This document shows, piece by piece, positions 16,001-31,000 of a DNA stretch of 64,000 bases; position 1 is the first letter of the stretch; each line of letters starts with the position of its first letter. The DNA lies in NCBI RefSeq assembly GCF_000327385.1, contig NW_008709614.1, positions 1,627,213-1,691,212 on the forward strand, written 5' to 3'. A program made the position numbers and the translations under genes. The stretch is from Lottia gigantea (lineage: Eukaryota > Mollusca > Gastropoda > Lottiidae). The notes below the pieces were generated by a model. It was not told where the DNA came from. It ran no database searches and saw nothing but the letters and a program-made list of their open reading frames with translations.

Positions 16001-19000
16001 TTCTGGCTTCTGTTCAAGGAATTTAAGAATATCTTGTTGATTTTCTTCTACAGATTTCCTTGGTGATCCTCTTGACGTTAGTCGACCTTTAGCTAACTCT
16101 CTATGTCTATCTCGTTCTTGAATAAAACTCTTTTCTTTTCTCAGTGCACTTTCTGACATATCAAATACAATTCTAGCAGACTCAAAGTTTTCTTCTGCTA
16201 ACAGGAGTTTCTGTTCCTGGTTTAATTTGGCCAACATTTTCCATCGTGCCTTAACTCTTTCCATTTTATTTGTTTTATTTCTTAAAGATGACAACAATCT
16301 TTCTTTATCTGCTTCTAACTGTTTCTCTAGGTTTTCTAATATGTTCTACAAAATTGAATTAAGTCAAGATAGGTTGGTATGAGCTTTGAAATTATTTGGA
16401 AAGGTTTAAACTTAGACCCATCATAGTATGTTTGGGTTGTTGAAATAATTTGAGCACAGTGTTCCACTTTTATTTTCATTAGTCTTTTAATCTAGACACC
16501 ATTTTTCCATGTTTGAAAATTCTAATAGAAATCTTACTTTCTTCATAGCCTTTTTCTCTTCATACTTCTGAAACTGTTCTGCAGAACTATTTTCTCTTGT
16601 TACACCCATAGTTGCCTCCCTTTCCATTTTACTTCTGCGCCTTGCAGCCAATTTCTCTTCAAATCTACGATGTTGATCTCTTTTAGACTGGGATAATAGT
16701 GTGTCCATGGCTATACAGAAATATAAAAAAATTCAGCAATATCACAATTCAGTAGAGCATTCAAATTAATTAAATTTACATCAAATTCCAGGATGGAACA
16801 TAATAGCACTGACCCAATAATTGTCAACCACCTTCAATTAATAGATCTTTTAAAAACCAAACACTGAGTTAGTTTATTCAAATTGAAATAATAAATATTT
16901 AAGAATAACCTTGGGTGTTTTTCAGATGTTCTTTAATCAAATCAGAGATTTCTTCCACCATTTTACCCTCACGTCTCAATCTTCTATTCTCTAATTTAAT
17001 CTGAATAACTTGTTTTTGTTTCTGGAGCTGTGATAGTCTGCTCCATTCGGCCTGACCTATTTCTCTCATCAAAGCCTAAAAAATAAAATGTCAAGGGCAT
17101 TTGATCAGTCAACCACCTTAACCTCTATTCCATTTGACACAATAAAAACAAAATATCAGATTCTTAAGTATTCTTGTATTCTATAGGAACTTGTTTACTA
17201 AAACGATCCAAAACACTAAGTATGACTAATTCGTTTTTTTTTTATTTTGACAAATTTTGATGTATATCAATATACATTTTTTGCCAATTCCATGCAATTA
17301 TTTTTCATCAAACAAGTTCTGTTTTTATTCCATCATGGAGCAACTGGTCATGAATTTTAAAAAAATCACCAATCTAACCTCTACAATGAGTTTGTCTCTC
17401 ATGACATCATACTTCTTCTCTAAAGCGGCAATGACTAAATGTTCATCTTTATTAGTTTCTTCAACAGGTTGACCTTGACCTAAAAATAATATGATTCCCA
17501 CATTGTCATGGTTACCACCTTGTTTCGCTTCTGTTATTTTTTCTTTTAACCATGTTATTTCCTGAAGACAAAAATTAAACCAGTACATAGTAATAATATA
17601 GTTTTGACAATTTTCATTCAGGTCAAAAGTGAATGTAATTTTCAGAATTATTTCTCAAATAAAATTTACTTGGTACTTAAATTTGTGCATGGCCTTTGAT
17701 TAACAAAACCATGTGAGTAACTTGAAAGCTCAATGTGAAATAAAATCAGTCAGCCATTTATTTATTCATCATACTGATGCGAGCCACATGCTATTAAAAA
17801 GTTACTACAAAATGTAATTTTTTTCAAATCATTTTCAGCAGTCTAAGAGTTAATACAGCTTAGATATGGAAAATGGTTTTCTCAGAACTTAAATGTGGAT
17901 GCTCAGAGAGAACTGTGATTGGTACAAAGTGGTCAGCGTGAACCATTGACTAGTAAAATAAAACAACTGATCACATATTCAAATAAAAAAAAAAATCCAA
18001 ATCTGAATATAGTACCTTCTGTGGGATCTGTAATCTTAATTTCCTAGTACCTATATCTTGAAGATGTTGAAGGTCTGCCAATAATTCAACTTTGACCTCA
18101 TCAAGATCATAACCTTCCTCTTTTTCACGCCTTTTGATCTCTACAGTACATCCACAAATTTCCTGTGAATGAAAATTCTCTGGTATGATTCTATTCTTAT
18201 TTAAACAGGACATAAGAAGAAAAACACAAAAGGAAAAAGACTGGGATGGAACATTTCCTTTTGTGGCAGTAGCAAAGCGGTGTGTGTGATTGTAGTAGGC
18301 TTGACGATTAGATGCTAGACCAATGCTTCCGACAGGAGGAATGGTTTCACTCTTCAACTTAAACCATAAGTATGCAATGTAAAAAATTTTTAATATTCAG
18401 AGCCCAAGTTTTCCTTCTCAGAAAAATAAAGTAAAAGTCAACGAGACTGTTTCTTTTACTTTTATATCTGTGCCAGAAAGTTAGAATACTAGAATTCATT
18501 CCTGTGAAGCAAAATGTTTAATAAATACAGATATTACTTTATTACAACTAAACCTTTAAAGCAATACCTTGAATATCGTAAGTTCGTCATCCTCATTAGG
18601 ATCTGTTGATTCTTTCCATTTTTTACGAAGTTCACAAGATTCACTGATTTTGGTCTCCAGATTCTCATTCAATAATTGTGATAATATAGCTATTTTATCT
18701 TCATCTACGTCTTCTAATAACTGGAAAAATAAACTTGATAAATTAGGTCACAATTATGAGGTCACATTTCACATAAAAAAGGCACCAACTCACTGCTTTA
18801 CTCTTCTAGATACCTGATATCACTATCATCATTTCATTATGAAATACTTACTCACTAAAGCCCAACGCAGACGAGGAACATTTTAAGCGAACAATCGTAA
18901 AAATTTTGTTTCAATCATTTTTTTCACCGTCTGCGGATTACAGGAACCGAACAAAAATGTTCGTGAGAATTGTTCGTGAAATCAAACATGTTTGACTTTT

Positions 19001-22000
19001 TAAAAATTGTTCGCCGTCTGCGTTAACCACAAACATTAGCGCTGAACATTTATCGACGAAAGACCAATCAGCGATCGAAGCCAGACCACATGACACTCAA
19101 AATCGCGACGTCCAGTGAATCCACCAACACAAAATTTTGGACTGTGGAGAAGGAGCAGATTTTAGTAGATATGTGGTCGCAATCTGCCTGTTTGTTTATG
19201 ATTTCTTCGCCTGACTATTCAGATAGAAACAAGAAGTACACTGCTATGCAAGAAATAACACAAGCCCTGGAAACAACCGGTAATCCGGGTGCAGACCCAA
19301 ATGCTCCTATTTCGCCGTCTACGTTGGCGTCTTTTTTAAAATTAATAATATAGCAAACGCAATTTTACATTTTCTTCTGGACGTCGCCATTTTGAGGTCA
19401 TGTGATTTTCCGTGGCACTGGCGTATTGTTCGAGCTAAATGTTCGTCGTCTGTGGAATTATGTTTTAAATTATAAATTAAATAGTTTCTGTTTTTTACTA
19501 TGATTTTTTAAGTATTTCTATACCTGAATTAAATAGTTTCTATTTTCACTATGGTTTTTTAAGTATTTCTATACCTAAATTAAATAGTTTCTGTTTTTAC
19601 TATGATTTTTTAAGTATTTCTATACCTGAATTAAATAGTTTCTGTTTTTACTATGATTTTTTAAGTATTTCTATACCTAAATTAAATAGTTTCTGTTTTT
19701 ACTATGATTTTTTAAGTATTTCTATACTTGAATTAAATAGTTTCTATTTTCACTATAATTTTTTAAGTATTTCTATACCTGAATTAAATAGTTTCTGTTT
19801 TCACTATGATTTTTTAAGTATTTCTATACCTGAATTAAATAGTTTCTGTTTTCACTATGATTTTTTAAGTACTTCTATACCTGAATTAAATAGTTTCTGT
19901 TTATACTATGATTTTTTAAGTACTTCTATACCTGAATTAAATAGTTTCTGTTTTCACTATGGTTTTTTCAAAGTATTTCCATACCTGAATTAAATAGTTT
20001 CTGTTTTCACTATGGTTATTTTAAGTATTTCTATACCTAAATTAAATAGTTTCTGTTTTTACTATGATTTTTTAAGTATTTCTATACCTGAATTAAATAG
20101 TTTCTGTTTTCACTATGATTTTTTAAGTACTTCTATACCTGAATTAAATAGTTTCTGTTTGTACCATGATTTTTTAGGTACTTCTATACCTGAATTAAAT
20201 AGTTTCTGTTTTTACTATGATTTTTTAAGTATTTCTATACCTGAATTAAATAGTTTCTGTTTTTACTATGATTTTTTAGGTACTTCTATACCTGAATTAA
20301 ATAGTTTCTGTTTATACTATGATTTTTTAGGTACTTCTATACCTGAATTAAATAGTTTCTGTTTTCACTATGATTTTTTAGGTACTTCTATACCTGAATT
20401 AAATAGTTTCTGTTTTTACTATGATTTTTTAGGTACTTCTATACCTGAATTAAATAGTTTCTGTTTTTACTATGATTTTTTAGGTACTTCTATACCTGAA
20501 TTAAATAGTTTCTGTTTTCACTATGATTTTTTAAGTATTTCAATACCTAAATTAAATAGTTTCTGTTTTCACTATGGTTTTTTAAAAGTATTTCTATACC
20601 TGAATGAAATAGTTTCTGTTTTTACTATGATTTTTTAAAAGTATTTCTATACCTGAATTACATAGTTTCTGTTTTCACTATGATTTTTTAAAAGTCGTTC
20701 TATACCTAAATTAAATAGTTTCTGTTTTCACTATAATTTTTTGAATACTTCTATACCTGAATTAAATAGTTTCTGTTTTTACTATAATTTTTTAAAAGTA
20801 TTTCTATACCTGAATTAAATAGTTTCTGTTTTCACTATGATTTTTTAAGTATTTCTTTACCTGAATTAAATAGTTTCTATTTTCACTATGATTTTTAAAG
20901 TATTTCTATACCTGAATTAAATAGTTTCTGTTTTCACTATGATTTTTTAAGTACTTCTATACCTGAATGAAATAGTTTCTGTTTTCACTATAATTTTTTA
21001 AGTATTTCTATACCTCAATATAAATAGATTCTATTTTCACTATGATTTTTTAAGTATTTCTATACCTGAATTAAATAGTTTCTGTTTTCACTATGATTTT
21101 TTAAAAGTATTTCTATACCTGAATTAAATAGTTTCTATTTTCACTATGGTTTTTTCAAAGTATTTCTATACCTGAATTAAATAGTTTCTGTTTTTACTAT
21201 GATTTTTTAAGTATTTCTATACCTGAATTAAATAGTTTCTGTTTTCACTATGATTTTTTAAGTATTTCTATACCTGAATTAAATAGTTTCTGTTTTTACT
21301 ATGATTTTTTAAGTATTTCTATACCTGAATTAAATAGTTTCTGTTTTCACTATGATTTTTTAAGTATTTCTATACCTGAATTAAATAGTTTCTGTTTTCA
21401 CTATAATTTTTTAAGTATTTCTATACCTGAATTAAATAGATTCTATTTTCACTATGGTTTTTTCAAAGTATTTCTATACCTGAATTAAATAGTTTCTGTT
21501 TTCACTATGATTTTTTAAGTACTTCTATACCTAAATTAAATAGTTTCTGTTTTCACTATGATTTTTTAAGTATTTCTATACCTGAATTAAATAGTTTCTG
21601 TTTTCACTATGATTTTTTAAAAGTATTTCTATACCTGAATTAAATAGTTTCTGTTTTCACTATAATTTTTTAAGTATTTCTATACCTGAATTAAATAGTT
21701 TCTGTTTTTACTATAATTTTTAAAGTATTTCTATACCTGAATTAAATAGTTTCTGTTTTCACTATGATTTTTTAAAAGTCTTTCTATACCTGAATTAAAT
21801 AGATTCTATTTTCACTACGGTTTTTTCAAAGTATTTCTATACCTGAATTAAATAGTTTCTGTTTTCACTATGGTTTTTTAAGTATTTCTATACCTGAATT
21901 AAATAGTTTCTGTTTTCACTATAATTTTTTAAGTATTTCTATACCTGAATTAAATAGTTTCTGTTTTCACTATGATTTTTTCAAAGTATTTCTATACTTG

Positions 22001-25000
22001 AATTAAATAGTTTCTATTTTCACTATAATTTTTTAAGTACTTCTATACCTGAATTAAATAGTTTCTGTTTTCACTATGGTTTTTTAAGTATTTCTATACC
22101 TGAATTAAATAGTTTCTGTTTTCACTATGGTTTTTCAAGGTATATCTTTACCTGAATTAAATTGTTTCTATTTTCAGTATGATTTTTTCAAAGTATTTCT
22201 ATACCTGAATTAAATAGTTTCTGTTTTCACTATGATTTTTAAAGTATTTCTATACCTGAATTAAATAGTTTCTGTTTTCACTATAATTTTTAAAGTATTT
22301 CTATACCTGAATTAAATAGTTTCTGTTTTCACTATGATTTTTTAAAAGTCTTTCTATACCTGAATTAAATAGATTCTATTTTCACTATGGTTTTTTCAAA
22401 GTATTTCTATACCTGAATTAAATAGTTTCTGTTTTCACTATGGTTTTTTAAGTATTTCTATACCTGAATTAAATAGTTTCTGTTTTCACTATAATTTTTA
22501 AAGTATTTCTATACCTGAATTAAATAGTTTCTGTTTTCACTATGGTTTTTTAAGTATTTCTATACCTGAATTAAATAGTTTCTGTTTTCACTATAATTTT
22601 TTAAGTACTTCCATACCTGAATTAAATAGTTTCTGTTTTCACTATGGTTTTTTAAGTATTTCTATACCTGAATTAAATAGTTTCTGTTTTCACTATAATT
22701 TTTTAAGTACTTCCATACCTGAATTAAATAGTTTCTGTTTTTACTATGGTTTTTTCAAAGTATTTCTATACCTCAATTAAATTGTTTCTATTTTCAGTAT
22801 GATTTTTTCAAAGTATTTCTATACCTGAATTAAATAGTTTCTGTTTTCACTATGATTTTTTCAAAGTATTTCTATACCTGAATTAAATAGTTTCTGTTTT
22901 CACTATGATTTTTTCAAAGTATTTCTATACCTGAATTAAATAGTTTCTGTTTTCACTACGATTTTTTCAAAGTATTTCTATACCTGAATTAAATAGATTC
23001 TATTTTCAGTATGATTTTTTCAAAGTATTTCTATACCTGAATTAAATAGTTTCTATTTTCAGTATGGTTTTTATCGTTTAACATCAATAGTATTTCTCGT
23101 AGTCTTGTTTTACTATTTATATTCTCTATATCTTCTTCAATAATATCCTCTTTCTTCTTTTGTTCTGTCCCTCGTTTTCGCCTAGATGCTAATAATCTTT
23201 CTTTGGCTAATCTCCATTGACGTTCCTTCTCAGATTCATCTTCTTCTGCTCTGAATTGACAATTATATAATTATGAATTGCAGTAAATGGATTGGTTAAA
23301 ATGTAATACATTTCAATGAATTTGGATAATTAATATTTTGTTTTTCATGTTTCAATATTGATAAGCAAGACATTAGGTCATGCTGAAAATATATCTAGTA
23401 AATGAACTTATTTATGCAACATACTTCTGAGCCAGACCAATAACTAGAGCTGCTGATTCAAAACCATCTTCATTTCTAGCTTTTCTTTCATCTTGCCTGA
23501 GTTTAATGAGTTCATGTTTTAATTTTTCAATATCTTCTGTATTATTACTATCATTTGACAGCTGATTTAACAGCTTTTCTTTTTCCTGAAAATATATAGC
23601 TTAGGTTAAGTAATGTAAATGCCAGTAAATTTGCTGTAAAAATTTTGAATAGAAGGTTTTAATTACAACTGTTACGTAATATTAGGTTTCATATCCTGGT
23701 GTTGATTTAAAACTTGTCATTTCAGGACAAATCATACACCTTGCTGAACATGCTAACAAATAGTACCAAATCAACATCTTTCTTTCTACTGGTAACCACT
23801 AGGTTAGTTTTTAATTCATAGTAATGTGAAAGCTTCACTACCTGACAGAATCTACTTTCTAATTCTTGTAATATATTGGTATTTTCTTCTTCTTTCTTTA
23901 TGTCTTCTTCCTCTAATAACATACATTCTTCTTCTGTTTTACCTATAATTAACATATAAAAATAAATAACATGAAATAATAAATAACATGCAATCTTCTT
24001 CTGTTTTACCTTTACAATTAATATAATCTAAATAACATAAATTCTTCCTGTATTTTATGTACAATTTACATAAAATAATAAAATAAAAATTGTTCTTCTG
24101 TTTTACCTTCAATCTATATAAATTAATATATAAGATACATTCTTCTGTTTTATGTACAATTTACATAAACTAAATAACCTAAATTATTTTTATGTTTACC
24201 CTACAAATTATATATATCAATATATAACAAACATTGCACTTACAATTTCTTTGAAGCTCAACCACAGCCAGTTCTCAGTTTTACAAGCAGTAATCAAAAT
24301 AGTCACAATTCAAATTCAAATTTTTATTAATATTTACCTTCTTGTATTCTTTGTTTGCGTTTTTCAAGTCTCTCTCTTAATTTTCTATCAGCATCAGCTT
24401 TATTATCTCCCATTAATTTAGTCAGAGCTTCCTGATGTTTTAATGATTCACCTAAAAGTCAAATAAGTATCGATAATTATATATGGTTCATAGTTATCAA
24501 AAAAATAAACCATACTAGGCAAATAAATGCAACAAAACAAATAGAGAATACAAATAGCCTATTACTGATCAGTATTATAATTCAGTGGCAAGTGAAGCAA
24601 TATCTAACATCAAGTACTGAAAAAACAAGTTCCTTGGTGAATAACATGAGAAAAGTTGAACAAGTGTTGCGTGTGAACTAAAAAAATAAATACATTGGAC
24701 ACCTACCAATCAACTTATTAACTTCATCAATTTTTCCTTCTTTTCTTAATCTTCTTTCTTTTAATTTCATTTCAAATACTTTCTTCTGTCTTTCAGCATC
24801 TGTTATTTTTGACCAATCTAATTCCCCATACTACAATAAATATCAATTTTTCCTTCTACAAAAATCCTTTAATAATTTTTTTTAACATAAATCATCAATT
24901 TTAACTTTTAAATGGACTTTAACAGTTTTTCAGATAATATCTTCTCTGAATTTACAGAATTACAACAATTACCTGAGCTATCAAAGCTTCTATTATTAGC

Positions 25001-28000
25001 TTATCACGTAAAGCATCATATTTTCCTTCTAGAGCAGCCAGTAGATCTTCTTTAGTTGACTCTGTTGATGTTTCAGTAGAAAATACAACTTCAACAATAT
25101 TCTGACATTTTTTTTTATGTTGATCAGAAGTTATTTGATTGGATAACCAAGTTAAATCTTCTGTTGTCTGAAAACAATCAAATCAGTATCAATCAAATTA
25201 TTGAAAATCTTCTGTTGTCTGAAAACAATCAATCAAATACAGTTAATTCTTGATCAACACCATTCCCTGCGGGAACTTGAATTTGAATTTAATTACCTGA
25301 TTCGAGAAGTTTTGAATTATTTTTTCAGCATGGCTATTTTGATATTGAAGTAAGAGAGACATCATTATAATGTTAATATCCTCCATTGTAGAATTCTGAT
25401 GTTCACTTTTTGATAAGATGTTTTCTTTTTTATACACCATAGCTTCTAACAATATACTTTTATACTCTTTACAATCAACTAAACATAAAATAAATATATC
25501 TATATATTCACAAGACTAAAATCATTTTCATATTACATCTTCAGATACTTTGCCCATCGTTTAACTTTGGTTATCTTATTGTATATTTATTCTACTGAGC
25601 TTATCATACTAGTGTACTAGAATGGTTGCAACTCTTTTCATTAACCATCAATTGAGAAACCTGGAACAACTTCAGCCCCAGGTTTTTTCCTATAGGGAAA
25701 TCATAACATGAATCACCAACAAATCCTATGTCAGGATTGGGAGAAGGGATGACTCAGAGAAGTTTGCAAGCTAACACCTGGTTGAATATTGGCAAATTGT
25801 CAAGTCATTACAATAAGATTCCTTGTCAAATGAAAATAAAAAAGAGTAGGTTAATGCTTGTAAGTCTCTCAATGCACTGTTGATAGCATGACTGTTTCAA
25901 TTAGTAATAAATTTGGCTGTAAAACTCCATTTCATTTCCGTTACCATTGAATTTTACATTGTTGGTTTTATTTCAAAATATATTCATTTATTAATATGAA
26001 CAGTGGAATAAAACATTGATAGTTAATAACAGTTAGAACAAATAGAAATACCTGTTTGTAGAGCAGTCAGATTATTTGTTAATGTAATTAACCGATCATT
26101 ACGTTGTTGTTTAGATTGAACAGTAGCTGTATTTCTTAGTTCTATTTGTTTATTAGAAGATAATATTCTATACCAATCTAACTGTTCTTGTTTATGTTGT
26201 ATATACAGTAGTTTTAACACATCATTCTAGATTTAAATATAAGAAAAATAATTGATATGTTTGTTCTTTATTAGGTATATAATTTACAACTGATAACTTG
26301 TAGATTTCAAAAATTCTACAAATATAACTTCATATTCTTCATAATGGTCAGAAAACATCAGTCATCATTAATGATGACACAGAATACCTACTTAAAATTT
26401 TATATATTTATGGGCCACAAATATCATAGAAATGAATAGGACACATAATTTAACACAATCTGACAAACAGTACTAGTAATTATTACCTCTAATTCCATAA
26501 TATCTGTTGAAAAAATAGGACTTTCAATCTTAATATCATTTTTCTCTCCTTCACACCATTTAATACTGTCTTCTGCTAAAATCTTATATCTCTTTTGGTC
26601 ATTTACTGGGCTAGAATTAATAAAATGTTTTTTAAAGGAATTTTCCAAGTTTTTATGAACAACCTTGTAGCTTGGGATTGTTTGGCTTCAGAAATGTAAT
26701 ATAATAAACTGAAGTCTAATATAACTATATTGTAAATTCAAAAGATCTCAAATCAATAGTAGTCTGAACCCTGAACTTGTGGTTCTCCATTGCTATGTAC
26801 AGTAAAAATATTAAAAGGCGTTCTTCAACTTGAAGAATATGAAGTTAGAAAAGGTCATTATGTACCCCCTGGAATATATTCCAAATTTGAAAAAGCATGA
26901 TAAGAAAAAGAAAGTTTGCTCTTAGCGCTCAATATGTTGCTTTTGTAAAAAGAAAATTTATCTTACATATTCTTAACATCAAAAGATTGTCTTTCCAATA
27001 AACCCGCTGAAAGGCTTGATAAATAGAGACTATCTTGATCATCACAGACAGTAACCTCCCTCTTCAAACGAGCTACTAGAGCAAATTTATTCCCATCAGA
27101 AAGAAACACTCCAGTCGATGATCCTGAAAAATTACAGCTGAACCATACATACATTATATATCTGTGACTGACACAAAATCATTGCTCATATCAGAATCAG
27201 AAGCATTTGTTTAGACTTGTTTTCTGCTCTTAGAATAATCAAAAATCTTGACAGGTTGACTGTAATACCTGACAATTTGAAATAAAACCATAAATTACAT
27301 GCCCACCTTGACTCATATTAAGAACTGATTCTTTTTCTTCTTCTAGTCTGTCATATAAAAACTGGACAACTTCAGATGCTGGTACAGAACATGTTTCAGA
27401 TTTCAGTTCCTCTGAAAAACAGGTAATTCAAAAAATCTAAGACGTGACTTTTTTTGTACAAAAATCACATAATTCCTTCAAAAATATCTAAAACAAGATT
27501 AATGTCACTTTCTCTTTCCATCTTTACTGTTTTCTCCCGAGCCTGAACACTGTACATTGGGGTCTATGATAAGAAACACGGTGTGCACATGCTCTAGAGA
27601 AAATCTGAAATGAAATGAAATGAAATGAATGGAGTTTTACGTCCTACTCTTCTGCACCTTGTGGGCTAATGAAGTCGGTAGAGAAAATCTGAGTCTAAAG
27701 AAAAGATGAGTTGTGAATGGAACTTTCAAACATAATAACGGTTACTTATGGTTAAGAAGGCTCTAATTTAGATGGTAAGCTGTGAACATTGTCTTGTTTC
27801 AGATACAAAGATACAATTGATCACACATATGTTGAACATGCCCTTCTTAAGTAATTTTTATCAACAAGAGTACAAAACCTGCCCTACCTATTAGTCCGGA
27901 TTGTCGGAAATTTTCTCTATCACATCCCAGAATATTCTTAGTATCAAAGGTTAAATTGAAATCATTTCCAAGAACTAACGCAAACTCAGCAATGTTAGCT

Positions 28001-31000
28001 ACAATTAAGAAATACTCAGGCATTATAATGGATCCTTATTTTCTTTTATCTCTTAAAAATGTTGTTTGACTTGGCATCAACTAGGCTTAAAATGCAAAAG
28101 AATGACCATATTAATGAATCCAGAAACAAAATAAGTATCTAAATCACTCAAATATTAAATTTACCTTGTCTCCAGTGTATTTCTGTTGACTCTTTAAGCT
28201 TATTAACTTTATTAAGTTTATCTTTTTTAGAGAGTTTAGACCAAGCTGATGGTTCCATGGACTGTTTTATACTTTCTGATAATAATCTGTCTTTCAATAC
28301 ATCATACTTTCTATCAACTACCTATATCGATATGGTAAAACAACATAGCTGAGCAAATTTACCAATATGACAGTGTTGCTATCTTAAATTTGTCAAAGGG
28401 GAGCAAATCTACTCTTTGAATATGATTCCAAATCTCCATTTCATCTCTGAATATATTTCTAACTTCTAAAAAATCAAGGCCAGCAACCTCTTGACTTACC
28501 TGTAGAAGGTCATGATCATGAGCTGCACCTTTAACAACTGTCAATACTTTAATAACATTAGGTGAGATATTATTTTTTCTCATCACACGTTCTTTAGATT
28601 GACGATCTATAAGATCAGCTTCCTCCTACAAAAACAGAACATTGATTCTTTAAAACATGTCATAGCTAAGCTATACAACTGTAATGCACAACAAATGCAA
28701 CAGTTGCAGAATCTTTAATGTACACAATGACTCGATTCATTGTCCCTTTCGAATCATATGACACAAAGTTGGCATTTGGGCCAGTGAGCAAGCATCCAAC
28801 TCACTGAGCTATTGCGACTGCCCCAAGTCTTGTTAAAATATGATTTCCTACTTACTATTTTATCAAGATGAGTATAAATAGAACGTAGTTCTTTAAATTG
28901 TTGATGATATAAATCATAGAGTAAAGATACAGCTGTCATTTCAGCTGTTATACCACGTCGTCTTTCTTTCTGTAATAATGCTTTACGACATATAACTTGT
29001 ATAGCTCCAGCTTCTTCTAAAATAACTCTATAATCTTCATAATCATCTACAGTTAAAAAATAAATCCATTTAGAAACAGGGTGGATAGAAGTTCTATTGA
29101 GAATTATTTTTTATATTGATGTAAAAGTATGGCTACTTCTCTTTTAAACAGTATTGTGAATTACCATGTTACAGAAATATGATAAAAATATCACTGAGGA
29201 ACCCTATGTAAGAAATAAGTGAGACCAACAAAATAAGGCACAAACATCGAAAAATAGCCATGGCCATTGTTATATGCCCACAACTATAATGGAAGCCAAG
29301 TTGTATGGGAGGCCTTTTTCTTTGTTTTTTTGATTTTTGATAAGGTTCATCTTTAGGTGATAAAAAAAACAATTTCACCAAATTTAGTGTAAATATGTCA
29401 AGAATTTTGCCTTCTGGAGTATTTGAGAGCTAAAAGGGCAATAACTGATATCAAATAGATTTTTAGATTTTTTTGATTTCCAATTCATCATATACGTGTG
29501 GGCATATAAAAAGCGATTAATGGATAAAAAAAATCAATTTCTTTTCATATCCATACCTTTAGATGATAAATCTAATTTCAAATATTTGGTTTGTAATTCT
29601 GACAATCTCTTTTGTCTGTCTCCTTCACCCATCATGGCAGCAGCTTCTTGAAGGAAATCTGATGACATCTCTTTAACTATTTCTAATAAAACTTCTCTTT
29701 CATCGCTATGACGATATTTGACTTCTGTCAAGTAGACAAACTGCCAACTTGTGATGTCATCTACAAAAAATTTGAATTTTTCAAACGATTTTGATCAATG
29801 ATTTTATAAGATGTATAGATAGATTCAGAATAATATTACCATATATTATTGAGAAACAACCCATGCTTTTGGAAATTTTCAGAAAATTAGGACATATCAT
29901 TTTTCGGTCAAGATGGGGGAATAATAAAAGAAGAAAAATGTTCGAAAATCAATTGTTAAAAAATGATCACTGAAGTAAAGTTGTTTATAGTTCTTATTAA
30001 ATCACACCAGGACTTGTCTCAATAAACCTTAACACCAGGCTCATGCTTTCAATCAGTTAAATTTTTATTTTATCTTAGCACCAGAAAATTGATAAAATTG
30101 AAATGAATTTCAAAAGTAAATTTTTACCTCTCTTCATATTTTGTAGATCTTGGAAGAGTGGTTTATAATGAATACCATGGGATAGTCTATCTCTCCAGGA
30201 CTTAACACTGACTTCAGACAGACTGGTTAATCTAGTTGTATCTTCTCCATCTTCCAGTCTTTCTATCATACCTACACATTAGATTAGAATGACAACCAAC
30301 AAACTTCAGAAAAAGATAAAAGCAAATTTATATTGAAAACTAAGAATTGCTCAATGAGAAAATATTTACATCAGCAATTCATAAAATTAGAATTTGAAAT
30401 AGCAAATTGGATTTGTGTTCATGTCTTTGTGAATTGTTGATATACAAAAATAAGCTTACCATTCATTAAGTAGGATGTCTGAAGATCTAATTCTAACTTT
30501 AAACACATGATTTGTAATTTTGTATGAACAACTTCTTTTCTTTTCTTACGTCCTGATAGTTTTTTAACAGCATCTGTTTGTAACCATGTTATCAATGCTT
30601 GTTGTTCTTCATCATATCTTTCAATCAAGTAACTTAAAATATTTTCTGATTTAGTATCAGAACCTGAAAATTATTCAACAACATAGTAATCATTGGTTTC
30701 AAGCAAATCAAATGAAATTTGTTCAAAAATCAAAATTGGAGATATTTGTTTTATGTGGACAACATAAATCTACAACTGCTTACTGTTTAATGTGATCCAT
30801 TTTGGTGATCCTAATGAGTAACATAACTTAGATGAAATCTCCTGAAATGGAAAAGTCATTATGTTAAATCATTTAAAAAATACTTTGAATAAAGCTGGAA
30901 AAACATCCAAAAGGATTGTAAGAAAAGTTACAACAGAATTCTAAAAGACTCACCATTATCTTAGGACCTAAAAATTCAGCTAATTCTTCAGTGTTTTGAG

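Noticed and set aside
18170-18360. Extension of the frame upstream of exon 31
   Set aside because: It is open by chance for about 60 codons. A good acceptor at 18163 and phase agreement with exon 30 place the exon border there.
20012-20638. 208-residue plus-strand frame of repeated SIPELNSFCFYYDFLGT
   Set aside because: It arises because the minisatellite unit is 51 bp, a multiple of three, in one uniform block. It is on the opposite strand to the gene and dies where unit length changes.
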